From Opitutales bacterium UBA2995 (GTDB lineage Bacteria > Verrucomicrobiota > Verrucomicrobiia > Opitutales > UBA2995), in contig DDZZ01000018.1 in NCBI GenBank assembly GCA_002346535.1, positions 1 through 36,216 of the forward strand: a stretch of 36,216 bases of DNA. Direction: 5' to 3'. The notes beneath the pieces are model-generated. The model saw only the letters and a program-made list of their open reading frames with translations. It did not search any database and had not been told where the DNA came from. Below are positions 6,590-15,173 of this stretch, in pieces. How positions within the stretch are numbered: the first letter of the stretch is position 1; the number at the start of each line of letters is the position of its first letter. Position numbers and translations under genes: made by a program.

Positions 6590-8920
6590 TTAAAAAGATA
6601 TAAGTTCCAGTCCTATCCTAAACGCCCAATCATCTTCGCGAGCTGCATTCTCCCGGAGAGTGAGCCGGTATTCCAACTCCACGGAGCGTCCAAATTTTTG
6701 AAACAATGAGTAATGTTGTTCAGTGAACTCCTTAAGTACAAAATCATAACGCAAGAGCATGCCCAGTCGAAAATTCCTATTTAGCAAGGTCTCGAATTCC
6801 AAGGAATGTTGGTCGACATCCAAAAAAGGAAACATGTTTCCGGAGTCTGGGAAAAGAGATGAGTCAAGGTAGCCGAAACCTTCGTGGAGATCGGCTATGG
6901 AATGGCGGTATTCCAAATACCAGATATGGGCATCTTTTAATCGGATCCGGGAATTCCATTCCGCAATCTGCCAATCATCTCCTGAAATTCTTTGAAACAT
7001 GCCAACTTCCAGCCAAGGTGCCGGAGAAGCGGATATTTCCGAATAAAGAAAACTCATATCATCCTCAAATGGACCGTCGAAGAAATAATCCGTCGCCAGG
7101 TCCCAACTATACAGTTGTCTAGAGCCGTAATCCTTTCGCTTAGTCAGCAAATCGTTTTTGAGCCCAATCCTTGCCAAGGTTTGTTCTCCTGCGAAGGAAG
7201 TATCCCGGCGAGTTGCCATGTCCAAATTGGGCAAGTTGGTATCCTGAACGTACAAAAAGTCAGAATTGTAACCTAGGCCATGGTCCTTGGCCGCCGGATT
7301 GTGGCGAAATTCCAGATAGGGCTTCGCTACATGCTTTAACTCGTCGATTTTCCAGGTATTGTTTTTTGTTTTCCAGGTTCGGAAAAATTCTCCTTGAAAA
7401 ATAAAGCCTAAATCGCCGATGACCTGAGAAAAATCATTTTTCTGCACATTCAGCAAATCCATCGGTGTGGTTGCATGCATGCCGGGGTGAAATTGAGGAT
7501 AGGGGAGACTGAATAAATCACCGGATTCAGTTTGTATCAATGCGGTGGGTACGTTGCTCAGTTCCACCGCTCGAATTCCTCCGAAGAAATTGAGCGTAGC
7601 TCCTTCACGAAGTGAAATTGTTTTTTGAATACGGTAGAATCCGTCGAAGGATGTGAAATCTTCCCGTTCCTTTTGATCGGTTAGGTAGAAGGTGTGTCCA
7701 TTCTGTGCTGCAGACAACGACAGCTCATGGTAAAAGCCTCCTCCCAGGTGGATGGGATGCAGGTCGAATCGTACCTCCGGCAATTTTTCTTCAAATACGT
7801 ATGCCTGGTTGGTCAATAATTCGGAAAAGGGTAGAAGCTCTGAAGTGAAGAAATTGTTTGGATTAGCCCGTAAAAATGCGCTGATCGACCAGTCTCGCTC
7901 CTGGAAGCGGTATTCCAAAAAGTTGTCGGGTTGCTGGTTATCAAAAAAGTCGTCGAAGTGAAAGTCGCGGCGTATTTCCGGATCGCTGTAGAGGTGATAC
8001 ACTCCAAAAAGCTGGCTCTTGTCGTCCCAGTTTTGATTGAGAAACCCCTCAAAGAAATAGCGGTCCCTGTCGACCGGCTCTCCGAAAATGTTAATTCCGC
8101 GGTCGCCTCCGTCGCTTATATATCCGGTTGATAGAACCCAGTCGCTATTTGAGTTTTCGGTTTCATTCAGGTAGCGGAAGGCAGGTCCGAAGAGGATTCC
8201 TCGCTCGGAATACAGATCCAGATTGCCGCCGGCATACCAATGTTCGGCCATGGGAAAGAGGATCTGAGATTGAGCGAATAGACCCAGGTTGCCGCGAGTG
8301 CCTAGTTTGGCCCTTATCCGAAAAGGCTCTATATCCGACGGCACTTTCAAGCTAGGCAGGTACCAGATCGGAAGACCTAATATTTCGAACAACACTCTTT
8401 CACCGTTTAGGACTTCTCCATTCTCAACCACAAAGGTTTCGATGCTCATTTTTGGAGTAAACTTGTCCGGTTCGCGATAATATACGTGGGCGTTGTGAAG
8501 CTCGATCCGCTTGTTTGAGCCGGTTGCTGACTCTGCTTCTGCATATAAGGGTGGAGATCCAAACCGAACATCGAATGCCTCCACTTCCTGGGTATTTATA
8601 TTGATGCGGATCCTTTCGGCCAGAAAGCGGTATCCCTCCTGGCTGATGCGTATGTTGCCTTCGCCATTCGCGATTCCGTTTTCCTGGTTATAGACGATGC
8701 GGTTGGCTGAAAGAATGAGGTCGCCGTAGGTGAGCTGGGCTTCCCCGGTTGCGATCATTTGTTTGGTGGCTTCGTCAAATTCGATCGGTTGGTTCGATAT
8801 CAATTGAATCTCTTGTGCGGTTACCTTAAGAAAGGCGATCAAGGACAGGCAGCAGACGAGGGCGTAATAGGATTTTAAACGCACGTTGCAGACACTTAAG
8901 ATTGGGTAGTATCGGCTCAA
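6590..8920 (-). CDS. lptD: LPS-assembly protein LptD (OstA)
   Basis: A 776-residue outer-membrane protein that inserts lipopolysaccharide into the outer leaflet. A hydrophobic signal (residues 18-35, ending near VTAQE) is followed by an OstA/LptA-like N-terminal domain at about 36-165 with GEAQLTYGDLILSANRIVY and GEGNIRI repeats. A long beta-barrel of alternating aromatic and polar strands ends with a terminal Phe (GLELISF), as expected for BAM substrates. I see no cysteine after the signal peptide, whereas the E. coli protein depends on two disulfides. The start ATG at 8920 precedes a slightly long signal; an internal GTG about 12 codons in is an alternative. It is first in the cluster with scpA. 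Confidence 0.9.
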   Translation of the reverse strand: MSRYYPILSVCNVRLKSYYALVCCLSLIAFLKVTAQEIQLISNQPIEFDEATKQMIATGEAQLTYGDLILSANRIVYNQENGIANGEGNIRISQEGYRFLAERIRININTQEVEAFDVRFGSPPLYAEAESATGSNKRIELHNAHVYYREPDKFTPKMSIETFVVENGEVLNGERVLFEILGLPIWYLPSLKVPSDIEPFRIRAKLGTRGNLGLFAQSQILFPMAEHWYAGGNLDLYSERGILFGPAFRYLNETENSNSDWVLSTGYISDGGDRGINIFGEPVDRDRYFFEGFLNQNWDDKSQLFGVYHLYSDPEIRRDFHFDDFFDNQQPDNFLEYRFQERDWSISAFLRANPNNFFTSELLPFSELLTNQAYVFEEKLPEVRFDLHPIHLGGGFYHELSLSAAQNGHTFYLTDQKEREDFTSFDGFYRIQKTISLREGATLNFFGGIRAVELSNVPTALIQTESGDLFSLPYPQFHPGMHATTPMDLLNVQKNDFSQVIGDLGFIFQGEFFRTWKTKNNTWKIDELKHVAKPYLEFRHNPAAKDHGLGYNSDFLYVQDTNLPNLDMATRRDTSFAGEQTLARIGLKNDLLTKRKDYGSRQLYSWDLATDYFFDGPFEDDMSFLYSEISASPAPWLEVGMFQRISGDDWQIAEWNSRIRLKDAHIWYLEYRHSIADLHEGFGYLDSSLFPDSGNMFPFLDVDQHSLEFETLLNRNFRLGMLLRYDFVLKEFTEQHYSLFQKFGRSVELEYRLTLRENAAREDDWAFRIGLELISF

Positions 8921-9025
8921 GACATATTTCCGAGAATACCGTTAAGCCTTAGTCACCAGATCTGAGCAAGTGGTTTCTTCTCGATACTTGTCAGTTGCTT
9001 CAAAAAATGTCGTATTTGAATGGAC

Positions 9026-9066
9026 AGCGTCACCAAAACCATTTTGTGGTGGCGCTTTACTTTTTT
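9026..9066 (+). terminator. Terminator-like hairpin in the glgB leader
   Basis: AGCGTCACCA (9026-9035) pairs with TGGTGGCGCT (9047-9056) over 10 base pairs with one G-U. A T-rich tail follows (TT, AC, then six T to 9066). On the minus strand no T-run follows, so it acts on plus-strand transcripts only. No plus-strand gene lies upstream, and glgB begins 27 bases later, so it may be an attenuator. Confidence 0.5.
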
Positions 9067-9092
9067 CTAACCACTTGAAAGGTAGAATTGGT

Positions 9093-11309
9093 GTGATCAT
9101 CTCCAATACGGAACTTGACTCCATAGTCTTAGCTCGAAACAGCCATCCCCATTCTTTATTGGGACTTCATTCCTGCGAGGTGGGTGGCAAAAAAGTTTTG
9201 GTGGCAAGGGCCTACCTTCACGATGCTGTCACTTGCGACGTCGTGCGTCTTGGTTCCAAGAACGAGAAACGGTATCCTCTGGACAAACTTCACGAATCCG
9301 GCCTCTTCGAAGGAATCATCACTAGCGTCAAAAAACCTTTTAAATATAGCCTGCGAGTTACTTACGCGAATGGGGCAGTCAGCCAGGTTTATGATCCGTA
9401 TTCCTTTTTGCCTGTGCTTGGAGAGCAGGATTTGCATCTGTTTTCCGAAGGTAATGATTTGAAGGCTTATAGTAAGTTCGGCGGACATCTGACCACGGTT
9501 GAAAGGGTGACCGGTGCCAGTTTCGCCGTTTGGGCTCCCAACGCTAGACGGATTTCGGTAGTAGGAGATTTCAATCACTGGGATGGCCGCTATCATTGCA
9601 TGCGGTCCTTGGGTTCATCCGGGATCTGGGAAATTTTTATTCCAGGTCTGGAAGCCGGTACTAAATACAAGTTCGAACTACTTACCCAGAAGGATCGCGT
9701 TCTCCTCAAATCCGATCCATACGGCGTTTATTTTGAACCACCGCCCTATAATAGCTCTATTCTCTACGATTTAGGCCAGTATGAATGGCAGGATGAGGAG
9801 TGGATAAAAAATCGTTCCAAAAAAGAGGATTCTACAACGGAAGCCATTTCCATTTACGAGGTCCATCTCGGTTCATGGAAGAAAGTGGTGGAAGACGGTG
9901 GCCGGCCACTCAGCTATCATGAAGCAGCTGAACAGTTAAGTGAATACTTGGTAGAAATGGGGTTTACTCATGTAGAATTTATGCCTTTGGCTGAGCATCC
10001 CTTCACAGGCTCTTGGGGTTATCAGGTAACCGGGTTTTTTGCTCCCACTCACCGTTATGGTCATCCAGATGAATTTCGAGAGCTGGTAGATGTCCTTCAC
10101 CAGAAGGGAATTGGTGTCATCATGGATTGGGTTCCGGCTCACTTCCCCAAGGATGCGTTTGCTTTGGCAGAATTTGACGGCACCCACCTCTACGAACATG
10201 CGGATCCTCGTCAGGGTCATCACAAGGACTGGGGCACCCTCATCTTTAATTATGGCCGGAACGAGGTCATTCAATTCTTATTGGGGAGTGCGCTATCCTG
10301 GATGGATCGCTATCACATTGACGGTCTACGGGTCGATGCAGTTGCCTCCATGCTTTATCTCGACTATTCCCGTGAGGAAGGAGAATGGGTTCCGAACCAG
10401 CATGGTGGTCGTGAAAATATTGATGCCATCCATTTTTTGCGAAAAACCAATTCCATAATTCACAAGCAGTATCCGGGAACCTTGTTAATCGCAGAGGAAT
10501 CGGCCTCTTTCGGTGGAGTTAGCAAATCTGCAAAAGAAGGGGGCCTCGGTTTCGACTTCAAATGGAATATGGGCTGGATGCATGATACCCTACTGTATTT
10601 CAGTAAAGATCCCCTGTATCGTAAATGGCACTACAACAGCCTTACTTTTGGAATGCTCTACCAGTTTTCCGAAAACTTTGTCTCCGTTTTTTCCCACGAT
10701 GAGGTGGTGCATGGAAAAGGATCGATGATCACCAAGATGGGTGGGGGCAGCATCACTGAAAAGTCCCAGACCCTAAGATCACTATACGGTTACATGTGGG
10801 CTTACCCGGGAAAGAAATGCCTGTTCATGGGAACGGAATTTGGCCAATCCTCAGAATGGCGTTTCGACGGTAGTATCGATTGGCACTTGTGTCAGTATGC
10901 CGATCATGAAGGAATCCGGATCATGGTAGCCGACTTGAACCGCCTCTACCGTAAAAATCCTGCCTTATTCGAAAGGGACCATTCCCCGGAAAGTTTTCAA
11001 TGGATCAATTGCGATGATGCCGAAAGTGGCGTTATTACCTTTGTTCGTCACGGACACAACAAAGCTGACACGATTGTGGTCGTTTGCCATTTTACTCCGG
11101 TGGTTAGGTCAGGTTACCGGGTTGGACTGCCGTTCAAGGGTAAGTGGAAAGAAATATTGAATACAAATGCCTGGGAATACGGCGGATCGGGCACTGGTAA
11201 CCTGGGCGAGGTGCAAACAGTCAAGGAAGGTTGGAATAATATGCCAGTTTCCGCAGAAATGACCGTGCCAGGATTGACCACCCTCTGGTTTAAATGGGCT
11301 GGAGAGTAA
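9093..11309 (+). CDS. glgB: 1,4-alpha-glucan branching enzyme (GH13)
   Basis: A 738-residue enzyme that makes alpha-1,6 branches in glycogen. An N-terminal CBM48 region (with HPHSLLGLH and a second copy around FAVWAPNARRISVVGDFNHW) is followed by the GH13 barrel. The barrel carries DWVPAHFPKD, the nucleophile motif GLRVDAVASMLYLDYS, the acid/base in LLIAEES and the transition-state Asp in FSHDEVVHGKGS. A C-terminal beta domain ends near TTLWFKWAGE. The frame is open from GTG 8970, but the GTG at 9093 gives the usual family length, follows an AAAGG ten bases upstream, and leaves the leader hairpin outside the gene. No other glg genes are nearby. Confidence 0.95.
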   Translation: MIISNTELDSIVLARNSHPHSLLGLHSCEVGGKKVLVARAYLHDAVTCDVVRLGSKNEKRYPLDKLHESGLFEGIITSVKKPFKYSLRVTYANGAVSQVYDPYSFLPVLGEQDLHLFSEGNDLKAYSKFGGHLTTVERVTGASFAVWAPNARRISVVGDFNHWDGRYHCMRSLGSSGIWEIFIPGLEAGTKYKFELLTQKDRVLLKSDPYGVYFEPPPYNSSILYDLGQYEWQDEEWIKNRSKKEDSTTEAISIYEVHLGSWKKVVEDGGRPLSYHEAAEQLSEYLVEMGFTHVEFMPLAEHPFTGSWGYQVTGFFAPTHRYGHPDEFRELVDVLHQKGIGVIMDWVPAHFPKDAFALAEFDGTHLYEHADPRQGHHKDWGTLIFNYGRNEVIQFLLGSALSWMDRYHIDGLRVDAVASMLYLDYSREEGEWVPNQHGGRENIDAIHFLRKTNSIIHKQYPGTLLIAEESASFGGVSKSAKEGGLGFDFKWNMGWMHDTLLYFSKDPLYRKWHYNSLTFGMLYQFSENFVSVFSHDEVVHGKGSMITKMGGGSITEKSQTLRSLYGYMWAYPGKKCLFMGTEFGQSSEWRFDGSIDWHLCQYADHEGIRIMVADLNRLYRKNPALFERDHSPESFQWINCDDAESGVITFVRHGHNKADTIVVVCHFTPVVRSGYRVGLPFKGKWKEILNTNAWEYGGSGTGNLGEVQTVKEGWNNMPVSAEMTVPGLTTLWFKWAGE

Positions 11310-11505
11310 GGGGAGGCTCGTCTAGTTGCATAGAAAGCTGGTCAATTAGGATTCAGGGTTCCGAATTTAATATTTTATTTCTGGAATTTTTACCTATTGG
11401 AATTGATTCCTTCAGGGCCCGATTGGTCGAGAAGATACTAAATTAATCGGGTTGATCTCCGCGGCTGATGATACTTTCCACCTGACACCTGAAATGAATC
11501 CTCTT

Positions 11506-12120
11506 CTACGAGGTCATCGTAGAAGAAATCAAGCTAGCGAAATCGGCCATGAACGCATCGAAAACCTGGGTATCCAATTCGTTGTCCGTTGTCAGGCGAA
11601 CTTTCAGGAAATTACCATCGTATCCGGTCATCATTAAATAAGACGATTTCTCTTCATGGCCATTATGGTATGTGAAACTGAAATAGAGGAACGGTTGGCT
11701 GCCCACTTGAATCCAGTCATCGGTTACGATTTGTTTGATCGTGTAGTAACCCTTACTCTCCATAGCCACGATATTCTGTTTTGTTTCCTCGTAAAAATGG
11801 TGGACTCCTTCAGAGAAAATACCATCGGCGATTTCATCGTATCCCCCATCGAACACGGAGATATCAAGTTTGGTATCCTCATCTTCATACAAGTACCCTA
11901 CGCCATATCCCGGATGGTTTGCTTCGTAAATTTCGATGCTACGAAAGGGGATACCAGCAATGTCTTTTGGGAAAACTAGTTGCTTGAGAGTGTTATCCGC
12001 TACTGCTCCTTTTTCAAGTACGGGATGTGGATTACTGTACGCCTGTTCTCCGGGTGTTGTCGTGCAGCCTGCCGAAAATACCAAGGCTCCAAGAATGGCT
12101 ACTACGATCAGATACTTCAT
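11506..12120 (-). CDS. Putative lipoprotein, function unknown
   Basis: A 204-residue protein with a type II signal: a short basic start, hydrophobic VVAILGALVFSAG and a lipobox Cys at residue 19 (SAGC), followed by TTTPGEQ. The mature part is a mixed alpha/beta domain with no recognised catalytic motif; several aromatic strand-like segments (FLYFSFTYHNG) suggest a beta-rich fold. After lipidation it probably sits in the periplasm on the inner or outer membrane. It is convergent with glgB. In the roughly 200 bases between them I see no gene. Confidence 0.75.
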   Translation of the reverse strand: MKYLIVVAILGALVFSAGCTTTPGEQAYSNPHPVLEKGAVADNTLKQLVFPKDIAGIPFRSIEIYEANHPGYGVGYLYEDEDTKLDISVFDGGYDEIADGIFSEGVHHFYEETKQNIVAMESKGYYTIKQIVTDDWIQVGSQPFLYFSFTYHNGHEEKSSYLMMTGYDGNFLKVRLTTDNELDTQVFDAFMADFASLISSTMTS

Positions 12121-12219
12121 ATATTTTAGAGAGCAAGTAAGGGCTTAGATGTCCTAATTCGAAGAACGTTCAGACTTTGTATGAAAGAAAGTTTATCTAA
12201 CTATATAACGCACTAAAGG

Positions 12220-12234
12220 GTGCAATTGTTGCAC
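12220..12234 (-). repeat. Perfect inverted repeat between peptidase and lipoprotein genes
   Basis: GTGCAA and TTGCAC flank a TTG loop. On the minus strand it lies 14 bases after the stop of the M14-type gene and is followed by CCTTTAG, a weak T-run, so it may be a poor terminator or an operator for the lipoprotein gene. Confidence 0.35.
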
Positions 12235-12247
12235 ATCCATTTTAAAT

Positions 12248-13027
12248 TTAAGTTTTATTCGAAAGTAGTAACTCGACTGCTGTTAATGTGGCCGTTTCTA
12301 AAGCCGATATTCTTGATTGCAGATCGAATACTGAAGGTGCTTCAAAGGTGAAAGTCCCGTGAACTTTTCGTTTTTCTATCATGAAAACCGTTTCGGGCCA
12401 TTTTCCTTGCAGCTTTCGATTCCGGTTTACGCTATCAAGTTTAGGACTGATGATACCGCCGGTTGCATTCATGTCATCGATTTCCGATGTGAGGTCGATT
12501 GGGCAGTGTTCTGAAACACGATCGATAATTCTTTCTGACCAGCCCACGGTCAAATCTTGGGGCAGGTCGTACAAATAAAAGCCTTCGGATTCCCAATCCT
12601 CGTGCAGAATCAGAGCCAGATCCCATCCCCGTTGATCCGCAATGTAGTTTACGTGGTCGACAATCTCTTTGGTTTCTGGGTTTAGGTATTCGTGGTTGAG
12701 GTCGATACTTTGATGATTTTCGCGCTGGTTCAATTCAAAGCCGGCCGGATTGAGCATCGGGAAGATTGTCCAGCCTACCTTTTGGGTTAGTGCACCATTT
12801 TCCAAGAGATGTAACACTGCTGCTGGTCCCCCCGGTTCGTCACCGTGTATACCGGTCGATAAATAAATACTGGGACCGTCTGGCATTCGCGACTTGCGCG
12901 TGAGAACTGGAACGATAAGGCCATTCTGTTCTGTCAGTGGGCTGACCGTAAATCCTTGGTCATTTGCTACATGATTTACACGCCGTAAAACTGTATTTAC
13001 ATCCAATGTGAATCCGGAATAGCTCAT
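12248..13027 (-). CDS. M14-family zinc carboxypeptidase-like / succinylglutamate desuccinylase-like protein
   Basis: A 259-residue cytosolic protein of the M14/AstE-type zinc hydrolase fold. The zinc motif is STGIHGDEPGGPAA (residues 60-73; His and Glu ligands). The substrate-binding Asn-Pro segment MLNPAGFELNQR follows, and the third ligand is probably His in LALILHEDWESEGFY. A late Glu in FTFEAPS fits the catalytic Glu position. Members cleave peptide or acyl-amino acid bonds; MpaA-like murein peptide amidase activity is one option, but the substrate is not determinable. The frame also opens at ATG 13063; the ATG at 13027 was chosen because conserved sequence starts soon after it. Divergent from gltX. 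Confidence 0.75.
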   Translation of the reverse strand: MSYSGFTLDVNTVLRRVNHVANDQGFTVSPLTEQNGLIVPVLTRKSRMPDGPSIYLSTGIHGDEPGGPAAVLHLLENGALTQKVGWTIFPMLNPAGFELNQRENHQSIDLNHEYLNPETKEIVDHVNYIADQRGWDLALILHEDWESEGFYLYDLPQDLTVGWSERIIDRVSEHCPIDLTSEIDDMNATGGIISPKLDSVNRNRKLQGKWPETVFMIEKRKVHGTFTFEAPSVFDLQSRISALETATLTAVELLLSNKT

Positions 13028-13135
13028 GCAAACTGAGGGTTTTAGAATGCCATTGAATGTCAAATCTCATTGGAAATAGGCATTGACTTTACTTCTCGGT
13101 CAAAGTGACTCCTAAGAACACTCATCGCAATAATC

Positions 13136-14509
13136 ATGTCTCAGGCTCGCGTACGTTTTGCTCCCAGTCCAACCGGAACTTTCCATTTGGGAAGTGCCCG
13201 CACCGCCTTGTTTAACTGGCTGTATGCCAAGCATACTGGCGGGACCTTTGTATTGCGCGTGGAGGACACCGACCGCGAGCGAAACACTGCCGAAGCGCTC
13301 ACGGTACTGTTAAAAGGCATGCGTTGGTTGGGTTTGGACTGGGATGAGGGGCCCGAGGTTGGTGGCGATTATGGTCCTTACTACCAAAGCAAGCGCAGTT
13401 CAGTTTATAAAGAGCATATTGAAAAGCTGTTCGCTGCCGGCCGAGCTTATGAAAAGGGCGGGGCGGTTTTCTTTAAACTGGAAGGAGAGCGCTACACCGA
13501 ATACGACGAATACCATAAGGCCGAGGTTGAAAAGGTCCGCACAGAACCGCAAGTGATCAATGACGTTGTCCGGGGGCAGGTCGTGCGGGCTGAGGAGCGC
13601 GACTTCGTTATCGTTCGCTCCAACGGTCAACCTGTTTTTCATTTGGTTAACGTCGTAGACGATATCACAATGGGCATCACCCACGTAATTCGCGGCGAAG
13701 ATCACTTGTCAAATACCACCAAACATTGTGAGCTCTTTCAGGCGTTGGGGTCGCCATTGCCGGTATTTGCCCACATCCCTATGATTTTGAATAGCTCGGG
13801 ACCTGGAAAAATGAGTAAGCGGGGTGACGGGGTGCATGTGGAGGATTACGAACGCCGTCACTTTCTACCCCATGGTCTGGTGAATTTTTTGGCTCTTCTC
13901 GGTTGGAATTCCAAGGATGACCAAGAGCTCTTTTCCCGGGACGAACTTATTGCAAAATTTGATCTGCATGGTATTCAAAAAGGCAATGCCCGTTTTGATG
14001 AAAAAAAACTGGCCCACATAAACACCGAGCAGATTCGTCGGCTGCCGGAAGAGGATTTTCTCGAGCTTTGTATACCTGTGTTACAATCAGCTGGAGTTGA
14101 TATGAGTGACGGGGCTTACAGCGAACAGGTCCTTCTACTTTGCCAGTCAAAAGTCCGATCCTTGATGGAATTGCCAGACTTTGTGGCCTATTTTTTCGAT
14201 GAAGACTTCTCATTCGATTCCAAGGCCGGTGAACGACTTTTCAAAAAAGGTGAGCCACTGGATCGGTTGACTGAAGTGCGTGCGGCTCTTGCCAAAGTCG
14301 ACGACTGGAATGCTGAGTCCCTTGATCAGGCCTTTTCTGACCTGGCGGAATCGAATGGACAGGATAAGCCCTTTCAATGGTTTCCGGTTACGCGATATAC
14401 GGTATCCGGTACTGGTGGAGGACCTGATTTAGTGCCCATGCTGTCTGTTTTGGGTAAGGAACGGGTGCTAGTCCGGATGGATTCCTTTCCCTACCGTTAT
14501 CCGACTTAG
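13136..14509 (+). CDS. gltX: Glutamyl-tRNA synthetase
   Basis: A class I aminoacyl-tRNA synthetase of 457 residues. The N-terminal RFAPSPTGTFHLGSARTALFN holds the HIGH-type motif (HLGS). The active-site strand VLRVEDTDRERN follows, and the KMSKR loop is at about residue 226 (GPGKMSKRGDGVH). The C-terminal anticodon-binding part is a little short compared with typical 470-500-residue members but ends with the usual VLGKERVLVRM segment. With glnS in the same window, this enzyme is probably the discriminating type that charges tRNA-Glu only. It ends two bases before the convergent lipoprotein gene, so termination signals must overlap. Confidence 0.97.
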   Translation: MSQARVRFAPSPTGTFHLGSARTALFNWLYAKHTGGTFVLRVEDTDRERNTAEALTVLLKGMRWLGLDWDEGPEVGGDYGPYYQSKRSSVYKEHIEKLFAAGRAYEKGGAVFFKLEGERYTEYDEYHKAEVEKVRTEPQVINDVVRGQVVRAEERDFVIVRSNGQPVFHLVNVVDDITMGITHVIRGEDHLSNTTKHCELFQALGSPLPVFAHIPMILNSSGPGKMSKRGDGVHVEDYERRHFLPHGLVNFLALLGWNSKDDQELFSRDELIAKFDLHGIQKGNARFDEKKLAHINTEQIRRLPEEDFLELCIPVLQSAGVDMSDGAYSEQVLLLCQSKVRSLMELPDFVAYFFDEDFSFDSKAGERLFKKGEPLDRLTEVRAALAKVDDWNAESLDQAFSDLAESNGQDKPFQWFPVTRYTVSGTGGGPDLVPMLSVLGKERVLVRMDSFPYRYPT

Positions 14510-14511
14510 AT

Positions 14512-15075
14512 CTAACGGCGCGGTATGCTCGAAAGTATTTCGCGGATCTTTGCCTTAAATTCTGATTCGGAAAATTTATTGTTTTCCAATTTGTCGATCC
14601 ATCCGGCCCAGAGTAATTCATCGGTCTGACGATCAAAGACCCTTACCGTTAAGGTGCTTTGATCGATGTAACCCGCACCAATAGGCCCAGTGCTCACTCC
14701 AACGCTGCTTCCGCCGCTTCGGCTGTAAGATCCTGTCCCAAATCCAATGGAAAAGCCGCCTTTTTCGCGACCACCCTTGATGTCCGATTCTACGGAGACG
14801 ATCATATCAGCCTGGTCAGTAATTACAGGGCGAAATCCCATTCTGGCCAACTCAATCTCGATAATTTCATTGGCCCAGAGGATTTCGGCCAGGCTGACCC
14901 CGGGAACAATGTTTTCCTTACCGGTATCGAGCATGGCATAAGTCATGTATTCGGACAAGTTTACGTTATCCTTGGATACGGATTGGATTGTTGAGGTTGT
15001 TTTGCAGCCACTGGTAAATAAGGCTGCGCATACAAATGCAAGCAATAGTGACGAATGGAATAGGTTGGTTTCCAC
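14512..15075 (-). CDS. DUF4136-type lipoprotein
   Basis: A 187-residue lipoprotein. The hydrophobic signal SSLLLAFVCAALF ends in the lipobox LFTSGC with Cys at residue 24. The mature part shows the DUF4136 pattern: an early TYAMLDTG strand, IIEIELARMGFRPV then DMIVSVES, a Gly/Ser-rich middle (FSIGFGTGSYSRSGG), and a closing TLTVRVFDRQTDELLWAGW segment with a helical end. DUF4136 proteins are small exported lipoproteins of unknown function. It is convergent with gltX and divergent from glnS. Confidence 0.85.
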   Translation of the reverse strand: METNLFHSSLLLAFVCAALFTSGCKTTSTIQSVSKDNVNLSEYMTYAMLDTGKENIVPGVSLAEILWANEIIEIELARMGFRPVITDQADMIVSVESDIKGGREKGGFSIGFGTGSYSRSGGSSVGVSTGPIGAGYIDQSTLTVRVFDRQTDELLWAGWIDKLENNKFSESEFKAKIREILSSIPRR

Positions 15076-15173
15076 AGCCTTATAAGAATCCAGATTTTAG
15101 AAAAGTTACAACTATCAATCTTACTTCACAGTTATTGACGTCTTTTTAGAAAGGCTCACTATCCCTTTCTTTT

